DNA from: Cyathus striatus
Taxonomy: Eukaryota; Basidiomycota; Agaricomycetes; Agaricales; Nidulariaceae
Direction of reading: 5' to 3'
Assembly: GCA_025738555.1 (NCBI GenBank)
Contig: JAOVFP010000008.1
Location: 3,720,001-3,784,000 of the forward strand
DNA length: 64,000 nucleotides
In this document: piece after piece, positions 1-11,084 of the stretch
Numbering within the stretch: position 1 is the first letter of the stretch
How the letters are laid out: every line of letters begins with the position of its first letter
Notes under the pieces: model-generated
Databases searched by the model: none
Seen by the model: the letters and a program-made list of their open reading frames with translations, nothing else
What the model was told of the DNA's origin: nothing
Program-made: the position numbers and the translations under genes

Positions 1-998
1 CATATTTTACCTGGCTAACTGCACCAGTCTACGCAAGCATTGGTGTGTCATTTTTGTACAAATTAAAGAAATAATTAGTTAAGGAATCCTGCAAGTTGCT
101 CTCCTAGTGCATGCGTTTTATGCGTATCGAATATACATCCTCAGCAACCGGTCATTCTTGTGCGCAATTTTTATTATGCTTGTGGGTGAAGACGTTTCAT
201 CCTTCTCGCGACTGCAATAATAATTTTGAATACACAGTTGGCGCTGCTTCATAGCGGTAGTGGCCTTGCAGTGGGAATTTTATCAAGCCAAAAGGAATCA
301 ATCTTAAATTTACATTCATATCTACCGATTCGAATTGCTCAAGCGGTGAGTTTGAGTGTACCATTTTACAACATGCTCTATAACAGCATATATCAAAAGA
401 TATGGACCGTAACAAGTGCAGGTTGTGATGTTATCATTGTACTATGCATGTTATTTTTCGTACGTCTTATCTTCAAATGGTTTAGTGATCATGCCAACAT
501 AAATTTATTATTATTAGCTTAGCCGCCAAAAAAGTTCTCTTTATCCATCTACACAGGCAATTGTTGCTCGACTGCTTAAATTAATTGTTGGTTATGGCGT
601 ACTCACAGGTGCAATTAAAATCTGCGCACTAGTTAATTACTGAATGCTAACACGGTCTTTTAGCGGCTGCTGCAATCGTAACTTTGATATTGTTCAATAT
701 TGCGGAAGATAGTTTACTTTTTGGCCCATCGTCGATTGTGCTAGGACGACTTTATTCTTCCTCGATGATGGTATTGCTCAACGGTAGAAAACCGATGTCT
801 GATACTGAATCCCAGAATAGTCCTGTGTCATCGACTCTATCATATTGCAAGAATAAGGATGAACAAAGGTCACGGACATTTTCGAACGCATCATCACTCG
901 ACAGCGACTCTGAGTTGTATACCTCTTGGCACTCGATAGAAGCTGTCGAAGAGGGGAAATCTGTGTTTGTACTTGGAGGGATTGTGCAGTCTGCATAA
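1..998 (+). CDS. DUF6534-type multi-pass membrane protein, 3' part
   Basis: This is the C-terminal part of a basidiomycete DUF6534 membrane protein; the 5' end lies outside the window. Joining exons gives hydrophobic helices in the order expected for the family: a segment with LVHAFYAYRIYILSNRSF (about 95-165), a helix after an intron that ends at the acceptor near 231, then CDVIIVLCMLFF (about 425-459), RLLKLIVGYGVLTAAAAIV (joined across an intron at about 610-662) and the family signature LGRLYSSSMMVLLNGRKP (about 740-795). A hydrophilic Ser/Asp-rich tail follows to the stop at 996-998. Introns are short with GT-AG ends; the donor near 41 (GTGTGT) best restores the frame. The molecular function of DUF6534 proteins is not known; topology suggests a receptor-like or transport-like membrane protein. 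No break was seen in the visible part. Confidence 0.75.
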
Positions 999-1392
999 TT
1001 TTGGTATACAAACATTTCGTTGGGAAGGCATACCACAAGTTGTATTTCTAGTTGTAGTACCGTAGAAACAGTTGTAGCAAATAAGTATTGCAAAAAGATT
1101 TTAAAATATTTTTTAAACGTCTTGATGTTCTTATCATGTCAAGGATGACGAGAACGATATTCTTAACAACTTTATATCAACACAAAATGCACTGTTTTAA
1201 GTTGGTATCCATACACGTGACTACGTGACTGACGCGTTACGGTTCAGCGAACCGACGTGGCTTCGGCATGGCACGAGTGACGATGCCAACAAGAGTAAGT
1301 ACATATTGTATTTCACTTCGCTATGGTGCCATGTAAGATGTTTGGGGGAGCTTGCTTCCCCTATTTGTCTGCGTTGGCGAGCGAAAATGCGT

Positions 1393-1524
1393 AGTGGCTG
1401 TGCATGCACGTACGGATTTTGCCGCCACGCTCGGATTTGTCCGAAGCGCTCGTCAGATCTGCCAGCTACATTCGGATGTGTCCGCACACACTCGGACTTT
1501 TCCGTACACGCTCGGGTTTGTCCG
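1393..1524. repeat. 20-bp tandem repeat array, about 6-7 units
   Basis: Units begin at about 1393, 1413, 1432, 1452, 1473, 1493 and 1513, a period of 19-21 bases. Most carry the imperfect palindrome CGGATTTGTCCG or a close variant (for example at 1432, 1473, 1493, 1513), so each unit has CGGA and TCCG half sites around a 4-base centre. The units at 1393 and 1452 are the most diverged. It is a small minisatellite; whether the half sites bind a protein is not known. Confidence 0.65.
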
Positions 1525-1555
1525 CTTTGCGTTGGTGGGCACTGGGCCAATAGAG

Positions 1556-2402
1556 TAGCCTCGGTCAAAGTTGAGCTGCAACTGCAGGTGGCTGTGTGTT
1601 GCCTAAAGCGGTCGACGCGCCTGATTTTTGAGACTCCAATTGTGACATACTGTGACACCCTCTAGAAATGAACCATTCTTCTCTTTGTTCACTTTTTAAC
1701 GATGTTGTTCTAGTAGACCATAATTTCATGTACTGTACTGTGAGTTAACATAGAAGTTATGATCATTTAAAAATTAATCAAATTATATATCTTATAACTG
1801 TTTTATCCAAGTTTTGGCAGCACAGTATTAAATATACAGGAATCAAGTGTATTTCACAGACTTAAAATTATGGCACATACTTAATAAGTGAATTTTAAAG
1901 CCTATAAGATATATTTTAGGGAAATATCAGTGAAACAAGTGGTCTGAGATGAGCAAGATACTATTTGAATTGTATTAACCCTAATGAAGTTCATATGTTA
2001 CAATCTGCGAAACACATATCATTTTGTATCTTATTTTATGTTTATATTTCAACTGAGATTATTTATTACAATGAAATGACTCACAGTAGATGGTACTGTG
2101 GCAAAAATATTACTTTATATCATAAATTTATTATTTCTATCATATCTCATGAAATTCATGCACAATAAATATCAAAAAAAGACCAATAAGCCTCTACAAT
2201 ATAGGTTATACTAAAATGTAAGGAATGCATTGGGATATGTAAAGGTACAGCTTATGAGTTGCTCTTAAGGTCGAGTGAGTATGAGCAGCGTGACTTCCAA
2301 TGCGCCGGACTTTCAAAATCAGGCGCGTCCACCGCTTTAGGCAACACACAGCCACCTGCAGCTGCAATGCAGAAGTTGCAGCTCAAACTTTGACCGAGGC
2401 TA
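1556..2402. repeat. Inverted repeat pair flanking an AT-rich core
   Basis: The left arm (about 1556-1632) and the right arm (about 2312-2402) are reverse complements over about 75 bases. Shared blocks include CTTTGACCGAGGCTA on the right and its complement on the left, the stretch GGCAACACACAGCCACCTGC, and a block around TCAGGCGCGTC. The right arm has about 14 extra bases (near 2361-2376). The arms enclose about 680 bases of AT-rich sequence with no gene. This looks like a non-autonomous element or a foldback structure; no target-site duplication was identified with confidence. Confidence 0.6.
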
Positions 2403-2938
2403 GTGCGTTAAAGTTGTTTAAACAAAATCCAAGCTGAAATAGCGGCATTTAAAATATTGGTATGACAGGTTATCTTAGTATGTATAATATGAATATAATT
2501 CAAAGCTAGGATTCGTCAAGCTTGCCCTTTAACGTGCGTCGCGAAGCGACGTACGTTACATATTTATGTTTATCTGCGTAAGGGCGCGGGAATATATGCC
2601 TAAATTTGGGAATATCACGTGATGTCCCAGGTGGGGGGAGACGAACGACAGTCAAAGAGTCAAGACCTACTGCAGGTTCCTTACCTTATACGCTCAGGAA
2701 TTGCTCTCTGCACTAAAACTTGTTGCCCTGATAACAGTCCAGGTGTACACCTAGCATTTTCCTGTATCTGCATCTCCTCTGTCGTATACATTTCCTGCGT
2801 GGCCGTGACTACATGCCACGTTGAGCAACATCCACTTTCAGTGAGTCTTGTTGGTGTCTTTCTGAACTTTCTTTGAAGACGGATCTGATTCAAGCCTTGA
2901 TCCTTGCAGTCTTCTTAAAAGAATATAACAACAACACG

Positions 2939-5519
2939 ATGTCAGGCACCCCAGACCCTGATACTTTGTTACGAAGGAGGACCCAGCAAGAGTCTAATGC
3001 TGTCGATACGAAACGTGAAGTCGAGGCGGAACCCGACAGGAGGCTTGTCAAACCCAAGAAGTCATCTCTGGTGATATACCTTCAGCTCTACCTTGGGATA
3101 GTGGTTTTGGGAACGATATTTTTGGCACTGAAGGTATGATATATCGGTCGGTTATCTACTCCGTGTTCGTTGACTCTCTTTCCAGTACGGAGCTGCAGTA
3201 AAGTATCTTTTGGGCTATGACATAGAATTCCCGGCTCCATGGCAGGCGATACCAGGGTATATTCCTCCAGCAGAATTGGTCATGTCGGCTGATGTAGGAA
3301 AGAGAGATGCTGTCGTCGAGGCTTTCAAGGTACTTTTCTCATAGGCATCTTTTATATCAAGAGGATGCTAACGATCCACAGCATGCATGGTCTGCTTATG
3401 GTATATTTTTTATGCTCTCAGCTGAGCACATACTAAAGTCGTGTCTAGAGAAAGATGCCATGGGCTGTGACGAATACCATCCTATAACACACACCGGTTC
3501 CAACCTCACCAGTGCAGGTGGTATCGGTTACATGGTTGTGGATGCCATGGACACCATGCAAATCATGGGACTCAACGAGGAATATGGACGTGCGAGGCAG
3601 TGGGTCGAGGACAAACTCACGTTCGAGAGAGATGGCAACTTTAACACTTTCGAGGTGAGTTCATTGTCGCATCTTACAACAGCGGGATTTATGACGTGGC
3701 CACGTCTCACAGACCACTATCCGCGTTCTGGGTGGATTGCTTGCATCATATCACCTTTCCTCTCCCCCTGATGAACTTCTCTTGTCTAAAGCAAGGGATC
3801 TCACAGATCGTCTTATGACCACTTTCAACACACCGTCTGGGCTCCCGATGGGGATGGTGAACTTGGCAAAGAGGGAGGGAGTGGATCATCCTGATGTCCA
3901 TGGGCTAGTCAGTACTGCGGAAGCTGCGACGATTCAACTGGAGCTGCGTGATCTTGCGTGGCTGCAGGATGATGATGACATCTGGGATAAGGCTGAAGGG
4001 GTACGTGCCAGCTTCATTATACTGTCGAATTTGCTCACATGAAGCTAGGTCATGAAAGTTGTGAAAGCCGCGAGGATTCCTTCTGGACTTGCTCCCATAT
4101 ATATCAAGTCCGTATGTTCTTCGAGAGTAGCGTGCATAACTGACGGAAGTGTCCCATCCTAGCTCTGACAATGGTCAGTTTATAGTATCGGAGATTCGGT
4201 TGGGCTCAAGAGGTGATTCGTTTTATGAGTATCTTCTGTGAGTTCGCATACCTGTAGTTGGCTATTTCCACCTTTCTGACATTCTCGTAGAAAACAATAC
4301 CTTCAAACGGGGAAAACAGAAGAGGTGTACCGTGAGGTATGATCTTACCTGCTACTTCACTGGTGTGGTGCTCATATCTCGTTAGATGTATGAAGACGCG
4401 ATGCAGGCCATCCATAACACTTTAATCCAAAAGGGCATACATCAAAACCTAACACTCACGACTGAGTTGCTCCCCAGTAGACAACATACCGGTGAAACGT
4501 AAGTGACAATGCCAATGGTTTTCTTCTTGCTTGCTGACCTGCTTCAAGACAATGGCGTCTATCACCCAAGCAAGACCATCTCGTCTGTTTCCTTGCAGGT
4601 TCTCTCATGCACGGGGCCGTAACTACTGCTGCTACCGTTCCTAAGGTCTCGGTTCCACCCCTTTCAGATGAACTCACGGATATAGGGAAGCGTGACTGGA
4701 CTACCGGGCGGGAGCTTCTCGATACCTGCTTGGAAACGTATGATACACCCACGTAAGTCATCGACAAATTGAGAATATGCTAAGAAGCTAATAAAAGTTT
4801 CTTGTAGCGGGCTTGCAGCCGAGATCGTGCATTTCTATATTCCTAGTGATAGCGGCGCCGACGCCGCGGAAAAGGACTGGTATATCAAGTCTACAGGGTA
4901 CGATCGCACGTCATTCCCGCTCTTCATACCAATTCTTATACAGCTACAGCATTCCTGGACAGCCATCGTACGATGCCCGCTACATGCTCAGGTAAGCACC
5001 TCTCTGATACTGACGTCCCATGCTCACTGGTTTTTCAGACCTGAGACCGTGGAGTCGCTGTTCTTCGCGTATAGGCTTACAGGGGACAAAAAGTATCGTG
5101 AACAGGGCTGGAGGATCTTCCAAGCTATTGAGAAGTACTGCAAGCTTCCTGAAGGTGGATATGCCACCATTCTTGATGTAGAGAATGTGCGGAGCGAATT
5201 GGAGGACAAAATGGAGACATTTTTCTTGGTAAGCCCGGTGAAGCATCGAGATGTTTTCAATCTCATGACCACGTATCATTGCAGAGTGAAACCCTGAAAT
5301 ATCTTTATCTTCTTTTCGATGATTCGAGCGTGTTGCCTTTGGATGGTGAGCTTTCTTTCTGATACTTCTCAATATACTTACTCATCAATGCGAAGAATAC
5401 GTATTCAACACTGAGGTAATTCCACCTGAAATGTTTTATATCTTTCCGCCAGCTTACTTTGATCTTAACAGGCTCATCCATTACCGATATTTACACCGAC
5501 GAGGAAAGCGTTCTTTTAA
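2939..5519 (+). CDS. Class I alpha-1,2-mannosidase (glycoside hydrolase family 47)
   Basis: GH47 enzymes trim alpha-1,2-linked mannose from N-glycans in the ER or Golgi, using calcium. The model starts at ATG 2939 and joins about 15 exons to TAA 5517-5519, giving about 600 residues, normal for the family. A short cytosolic tail is followed by one signal-anchor helix (LQLYLGIVVLGTIFLAL), as expected of a type II membrane enzyme. Family blocks appear in order: HAWSAYG, GCDEYHPITHTG, GIGYMVVDAMDTMQIMGL, TTIRVLGGLLASYHLS (across the intron ending near 3711), GDSFYEYLLKQYLQTG, KQDHLVCFLAGSLMHGA, RPETVESLFFAYRLTGD, and the C-terminal FNTEAHPLPIF, whose Thr binds calcium in known structures. Acidic catalytic positions are present in the DEYHP, SFYEYL and RPETVES blocks. 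All inferred introns are about 45-60 bases. ER and Golgi forms cannot be told apart by eye. Confidence 0.93.
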
Positions 5520-5683
5520 TAGTTCTGTGGCTTCGCGAGTATGCAAATGTTTTACGTGTTAGGATTTTTTTTCAGCGTCCATCAAGTGCTACAGTGGCAT
5601 TAAAACTATTCTGACTATTGAACCTAGCACATTTATGTAGTACAATATTATAAAATATAAAATGTTGTTCACGAACTGATAAG

Positions 5684-8097
5684 TCAGTCGCGCTGTCGGA
5701 ATACTAGAGGAACGCCGAGAGGTCTTAAGCACAAGTTGAGAAGTGTTAGTAAACAGTGAATTGTTTAATAGTTCGCACGAGACGTACTTCACTGACAATC
5801 CTACAAACATCTTTAGAGCCCTTGCTTTCTTTTCTTCAAAAGTTTCTCCAGCATAAAGAGGATCGTCCCTCAGAGATATTTGATACTTGGAACAAATAAA
5901 ACTGAGCACTGCTAGGACCTCTGTCTCGGCAAACCTATTACATAGGCAACGGTCAGTTTGATATGCGTGATAGAAGATTCATAACAAGGCTGATGTAAAC
6001 CAACTTTTGGCCTAGACAAATCCTGGCACCCGCACTAAATGGCATAAATGCATATCGAGGCCAGTTATCCAAAAATCTTTCAGGATTGAACTTCTCCGGC
6101 TCGTCCCAATACTTTGGATTATAGTGTAGACCCGCAACACTGAGTATTATACTTGAATCTTTAGGTACTTCGACTTCTTGTGTATTCCCATGGATGTCGT
6201 TGACTTTGAATGCTGTATGTTCTGTTGCATATTTAGGGATTGCAGGGATCTATGAACGATATTAAGTGAGCTTTAGTCTACTAGCCTTAGGATATAATGC
6301 CTTCAAAAAAATAATGCACAGGTGGAATCATGCGCAAAGTTTCATTATAGACCCTGGTACGTCCGATGAGCTGCAATCTTTAGTTATTTTGATAGTTGCT
6401 TACGCCATCGTGTACTTAAAGCGAGGTATATCATCGTAAGTCTGATGCACATTCAGGAATTGGTTAGTTTCTTTACAAGGATCATGTCAACTAGTACCCA
6501 CCGGAGTCCGTCCATCACACACTGTCTTTAATTCTTGGTACAGCTTTTCTTGCACGTCTGGATATAGCCCAAGTAATGCAAACGTGATCGCAAGTGAATG
6601 CATGGTAGTCTATATAAGATATATCGATATCTTATAATTAAATGGTGTTTTGATTGCTTACTTCGTGTCCTGCCACCAAAAAGGTAAAAATGTTTCCTAA
6701 ATTGGATAATCAATTAACATGTCTTCGTATTTTCTGTTGTGGTTTCTCACCGATGAGTTCTTCTTCAGTCATTTCACATGGATGTGAGCCTGCTTCTCCA
6801 AATGTTGCTTCGACTAAGTTACTTAAGAGATCATGCCTTTCTCCTTTTCCTATCTTCTTTCTATCTTCAATCATTTCAAATAAATGTTGCTTCATGTCGA
6901 ACCATGTTAGGGAATACTAGATTTTAATGATGACGTATATATGAACTTACCTTCAACTCTTTAATAGCATCTCTGAGATTCCTAATCCGCTCTGTAGGTC
7001 CTAGATTTAAAACCCATGTTGGAAGTGCTGCACGAAAATATATGTTGTTTACAACAATCCGAATGGAATCTTTAAATGACATTTGATGGACACTAGGAGC
7101 CTCGTTCTGGTCTGGTCTGTGCCATAGCTCCTTCTTTCCGAACCCTAGATGAGGATGTCTTAGATTAAGTTAGGGTATGTGATATTATTCTGCTACTTAC
7201 CCACTGCACATATAACATAGAGAGATATCTACAGTTTAGTAAGCATTATACATAACTAGAAGGTTAGAGTTAGGCATACCGGCAAGGTTATATCGAGCGC
7301 ATTTTCCAGAATAATTTGTTTCTCACTTCCCCACAGATTTTCGAAAATATCCATTATAACATTCTCGGTCTCATCCCAGACCATTCTGTTATTTCTCTGG
7401 ACGCTATTCAGCAATTATACCAGTTTTTTAATAAGGTATGTTATATACCATGGTAAAAGCTGGTGCGCAGACTCTTCGGAAGCGCTTCCATTCGTCGCCT
7501 TCTGAAGCTAACACATTTTCTCCAAGGAATGTAATAAGCTGGTACTGATGGGTAGGTTTGGGAAATTGGATTCTTGAGGTTACGATATTCTTGCTCAGAC
7601 CGTAAGTTTTCCCTGTAAGGCAAAATGGAAATCAAAGTACCCTGATTATTGCTGCGTCTGCAATATTAAAACTTTGGACCGTCTGAGGCCACACAGAAGT
7701 CTGTATAACCCATTTAAACCAAGGATATCACTACCATAACGTTGTCCTATTTACCACTGCGTAAACGTCTTGTCCCACCTGCGAGAACTCTATTTTGCAG
7801 AGTATTAGTCCGACCTTCATACTCCCCAGAGACTTGTGTTACTTACTGCTATATTTGTCGTAAAATATATGAATACGGTCTGGAAAAATTCCCAGTATAC
7901 CGTTGATAAATTCTGCAAAGTCTCCTGTATGCGAAAGAAACTGTCCGAGTCTCTTGGAGTTTCTGTATATGGCAGAATCGGTGACTGACACAAAATAAAT
8001 AACAATCATGAACCACAGACTTAACCGATTTTATAAGTGTATAATATTCCAAAAATTTGTAGGTTGCATAGAGAGCGATGAGGTAGACGAAGAGCAT
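5684..8097 (-). CDS. Cytochrome P450 monooxygenase
   Basis: A full-length fungal P450 read from ATG at 8097 down to TGA at 5684-5686 through many short introns. The N-terminus has a membrane anchor (LFVYLIALYATYKFLEYY). Landmarks follow: GENVLASEGDEWKRFRR before helix C, the I-helix segment FTFLVAGHE joined across an intron to TTMHSLAITFALLGL, the ExxR motif as ETLR in VYNETLRMIPP, the PERF region in KFNPERFLDNWPRYAFMPF, and the heme-binding loop FSAGARICLG with its Cys ligand. The last exon is joined by a donor GTACGT so that the protein ends PLGVPLVFRQRD, the usual kind of P450 C-terminus. It should sit on the ER membrane with NADPH-P450 reductase as partner. The substrate cannot be guessed; no biosynthetic cluster surrounds it. 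Confidence 0.92.
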
Positions 8098-8574
8098 CTT
8101 TAAGCATGAATGTGAGGAATCGTTTTGAAGAAAGTACTATGCTTTATATGCGTCTCGATACGGAGGGAACTACGGGCACTTGCGTTTCAAGTGGAACTAA
8201 CTTCGCCACCCCGACCAGCCACTAAACGAACGATAGCACAATCCGCAACACATTAGAAATTGGTTAGAATGGCCTTTTTAAAGCACAGGACCTTGGTATG
8301 AACAGCAGATCAAGCCATTTCACCCTACCAGGTCAAATAAACTTAGTACACCAGTTTTCGGCGAGTTGTCAGTCTAATAGCCTTTCTTAGGAAAGTTATC
8401 ACTCACCATTTGTTTCGTTATCTCTAGGCTATCTTGGTAGAGAAGGGCTCTGTAGTGCCAACTTCTCCGAGACTATCCTTACTTCGGGTTTAACGTACAT
8501 TTCGGTAGTCAGTACTGGTATGCATCAAGTTTCCTACAAGTCGGACTGGCGATAAAACATGATACACTAACATG

Positions 8575-9610
8575 ATGATAATTTAATATCTTCTGTGTAT
8601 ATTTATATTTAACATGCGACTTGCCAGAACGGAGTTCTGTGTGGAACTTAAATATGTACTAGGTGTACTTACTGTTGCATTCATGATAGGTAGATCAGCT
8701 CTTTCTTGCGAGAAGATGCGATAACAATACTTCACGCACCTCTATATAATCAACTTCTAATCATTTCCTGGCTACCGAAAATGAATCAGCATCAAACTGC
8801 TTAGGGGGAGACTGTGCTAACACCACTTTAGTCCAAAAAATAATCTAAGTGTTGTTTTCCCCTTCGTTATGGGTGGTAGCGGCGTTTATCCCTTAGCCGA
8901 AAATGGTTAATCCTCCAAGCTGATATCAAATCATTGTAACTCCATAAAATGAAATAAATATAAAAACCTGACAACAGCCAATTACTGATTCGTCGAAAGG
9001 AGAGGAGGAAGGCACAGTGCACATCTCCACTTTCTATTCAAGCCATGGTCAGTCGCAGACTCCTCTCGAGTGATATATCTAGCTAGTAGCAAACGCCAAA
9101 CACCTTTTAGGGTTACTACAAATTATAAAACTTTATGCTGTTGAACACGGAGAGACGTTTCCCTTCTGTTTAGGTTTTACCTAGATCTTCTGGGAGGTCG
9201 GGAAGGAAACAAAGATTACATAAAGAAACAGGATATATCGAAGAAAAACAACGAAATTGACGGCCAGAGTGCTGCATGCGAGGCATGGAAGTTCGTGTTT
9301 TAGGATCACTCCCTTGTCCTCTGGTTTCACTAGCTCCATTTCCGAAGCTCAGCGGACTTGACGCGGGTGGAAAGTCGACTTTAGACAAAGTCAATGCTAG
9401 TTCAACGATGGGAGCATTTTTTCATTTACAAGGGCTGTTGACACATCGTATATGTTCGATGTGACAGCCAGCGGATAATAAATTCCAAGAAGCAATCAGT
9501 AGTATGAGTATTCTTATGCGCGAGCAACAGAGCACACCAGCAAGGAAAACCAAACTTATGGCCTTTATTAGCATCGTCCAATCCGTGACATGGCGAAAAT
9601 ATGATCTAGC
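8575..9610. repeat. Diverged direct duplication, copy A
   Basis: Copy A matches copy B (about 11085-13150) in order and orientation. Shared blocks include ACATGCGACTTGC (8614 region), TACCGAAAATGAATC against CACCGAAAATGAATC (8775 region), GTACACATCTCCACTTTC-like sequence, GCCATGGTCAGTCGCAGA, TTTCCCTTCTGTTT, and a tightly conserved core at about 9318-9440. The core on the + strand reads LSGLDAGGKSTLDKVNASS, which fits a Walker A pattern (GxxxxGKS). Flanking identity is much lower than in the core. It may be an old gene fragment or a non-autonomous repeat; no intact gene could be built. Confidence 0.55.
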
Positions 9611-11084
9611 TTTCACGCTAGACGAAGTTTTGAGTTCGGATCTTCTATTAATGAAGGGGTATTTCAACTTAACCAGTTTTGGGGGCTAAAGAGGAAAACG
9701 TGCGGTTGAAGGTTCTTTTGCAAACAAATGCGAGTTGCTGAAGCGTATATCTAGTATTAAGGTTTTAATGCGATAGATAGAGTTGTTAGTGATCCATACG
9801 AAAGGAATGAAAAGTTCCTAGAACTGTCGTTTTGAAGAGAGATTTGACTGAGTGAAATTTAGAGCTGGAATCTCGCTGAATTTGTATGAACCTAAAACCA
9901 CAATGTAACGAAGTTATTAAAAGAAAGATAGAAAAATACCTAAACAAGTAAAATAAATAAAGAAAAGCCAAGAATGAGGCAGACATTGAGCAATTGTTTC
10001 TCGGAGAAAGGGATCATGGCTATTGAGAATGTTGTTTAGGGGTTGAGTGAAAAGATCAAGGAGAAGTTGAATTCGAAGGGGATAGTATGTTCAGGTGTCG
10101 ACAAGAAAATGATAAGGTCTCGAAGCCGAGTCAATTGCCAATGTTAAGTTGATGTTAAGAACACGTTGGCGCGCTGCTGATAGTTCTGTCAGTTTCTTGA
10201 GTCTGAATCGTGCGAGTCATGTTACTATCAGTGAGATGGCCTATGTAGTGGTGTTTTGGTGGTGCTGATCAAACGTAAACGTGGCGGAGCCTGAGGTGAA
10301 GACGTTGATCGATCACGTGACTCGGTTCGAACTTCGTAGATTCCACTGTGGCAGGACTGACTACCACGACGCAATTGTAATTTGTAGAGCCACTTGCATT
10401 TCATCAGAATATCTCGCCATCTAAGGAGCTTTTTGATGCATCCAACGAAGCCGAGTCCCTCATACATCTCAATGTCTACTAGGTGAAGGTGAATGTTAAG
10501 AAGAATATTAAAGAGTCCGGACAGTGGAACAAGCTATCTTCCGAGAACCAGAGACTACTTAGTTGAAAAGATGGTGTGTGAATATTGGAGCAATCTGTTG
10601 GTTAAATGTCAGTGATGTAGAGTAGATATGTCAATACAAGCACCGTGATAGTTATTTGTAATGGCTTGGACAGGAATATCATTTGGTACGGGCTAAGGGG
10701 TATGGGTCTGGTGTGGTTGTAATTTGAGAATATCCGCTTGGTACCTAAAGTCTCGTAAGTTAGATGTAGGATGAGGAAAAATTCAAAAACACTATGTATT
10801 CTACTACAGCTTGGGAGGAGCACTGAATCATACTGTACATTATTGTATCTACATTTATTGCATAAATGGACGATTTTTTTTTGTAGAATTTCACCTCCAT
10901 TTTAGTTTCCCTGAACCTTTGTTCGATGCTCTTGTAGACGCGCGACAATGCTCGAAATTGTTTTGTTCGGAGGCCCCTGCGTGATGCGTGACTGAACGAT
11001 TGGTCGAAATGATCCAGTTTACTTCCCATTGGTATTTATCAACTTTCATGCAAGTCCTAACTGACACGTTTCACTTGCATACCA

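Larger units (their letters stand above)
999..2938. other. Intergenic region with repeats
   Basis: No convincing gene was found. The stretch holds a 20-bp tandem array (about 1393-1524) and an inverted repeat pair (1556-1632 and 2312-2402) around an AT-rich core, both listed separately. The last few hundred bases (about 2600-2938) are the likely promoter and 5' leader of the downstream mannosidase gene. Open frames here, such as those across 1221-1665 on both strands, run through the repeats and show no family motif. Confidence 0.6.

Noticed and set aside
1221..1665. Long overlapping open frames on both strands as a possible gene
   Set aside because: They run through the 20-bp tandem array and one arm of the inverted repeat; the predicted proteins have no family features and both strands are open, as expected of repeat sequence.
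9170..9394. Minus-strand frame over the conserved core of copy A as a protein gene
   Set aside because: The matching frame in copy B is interrupted by a stop just after the core, and no exons could be joined on either side.
10310..10345. GGTTCGAACTT as a tRNA T-arm
   Set aside because: The flanking bases do not form a T stem, and no D arm or acceptor stem is found upstream.
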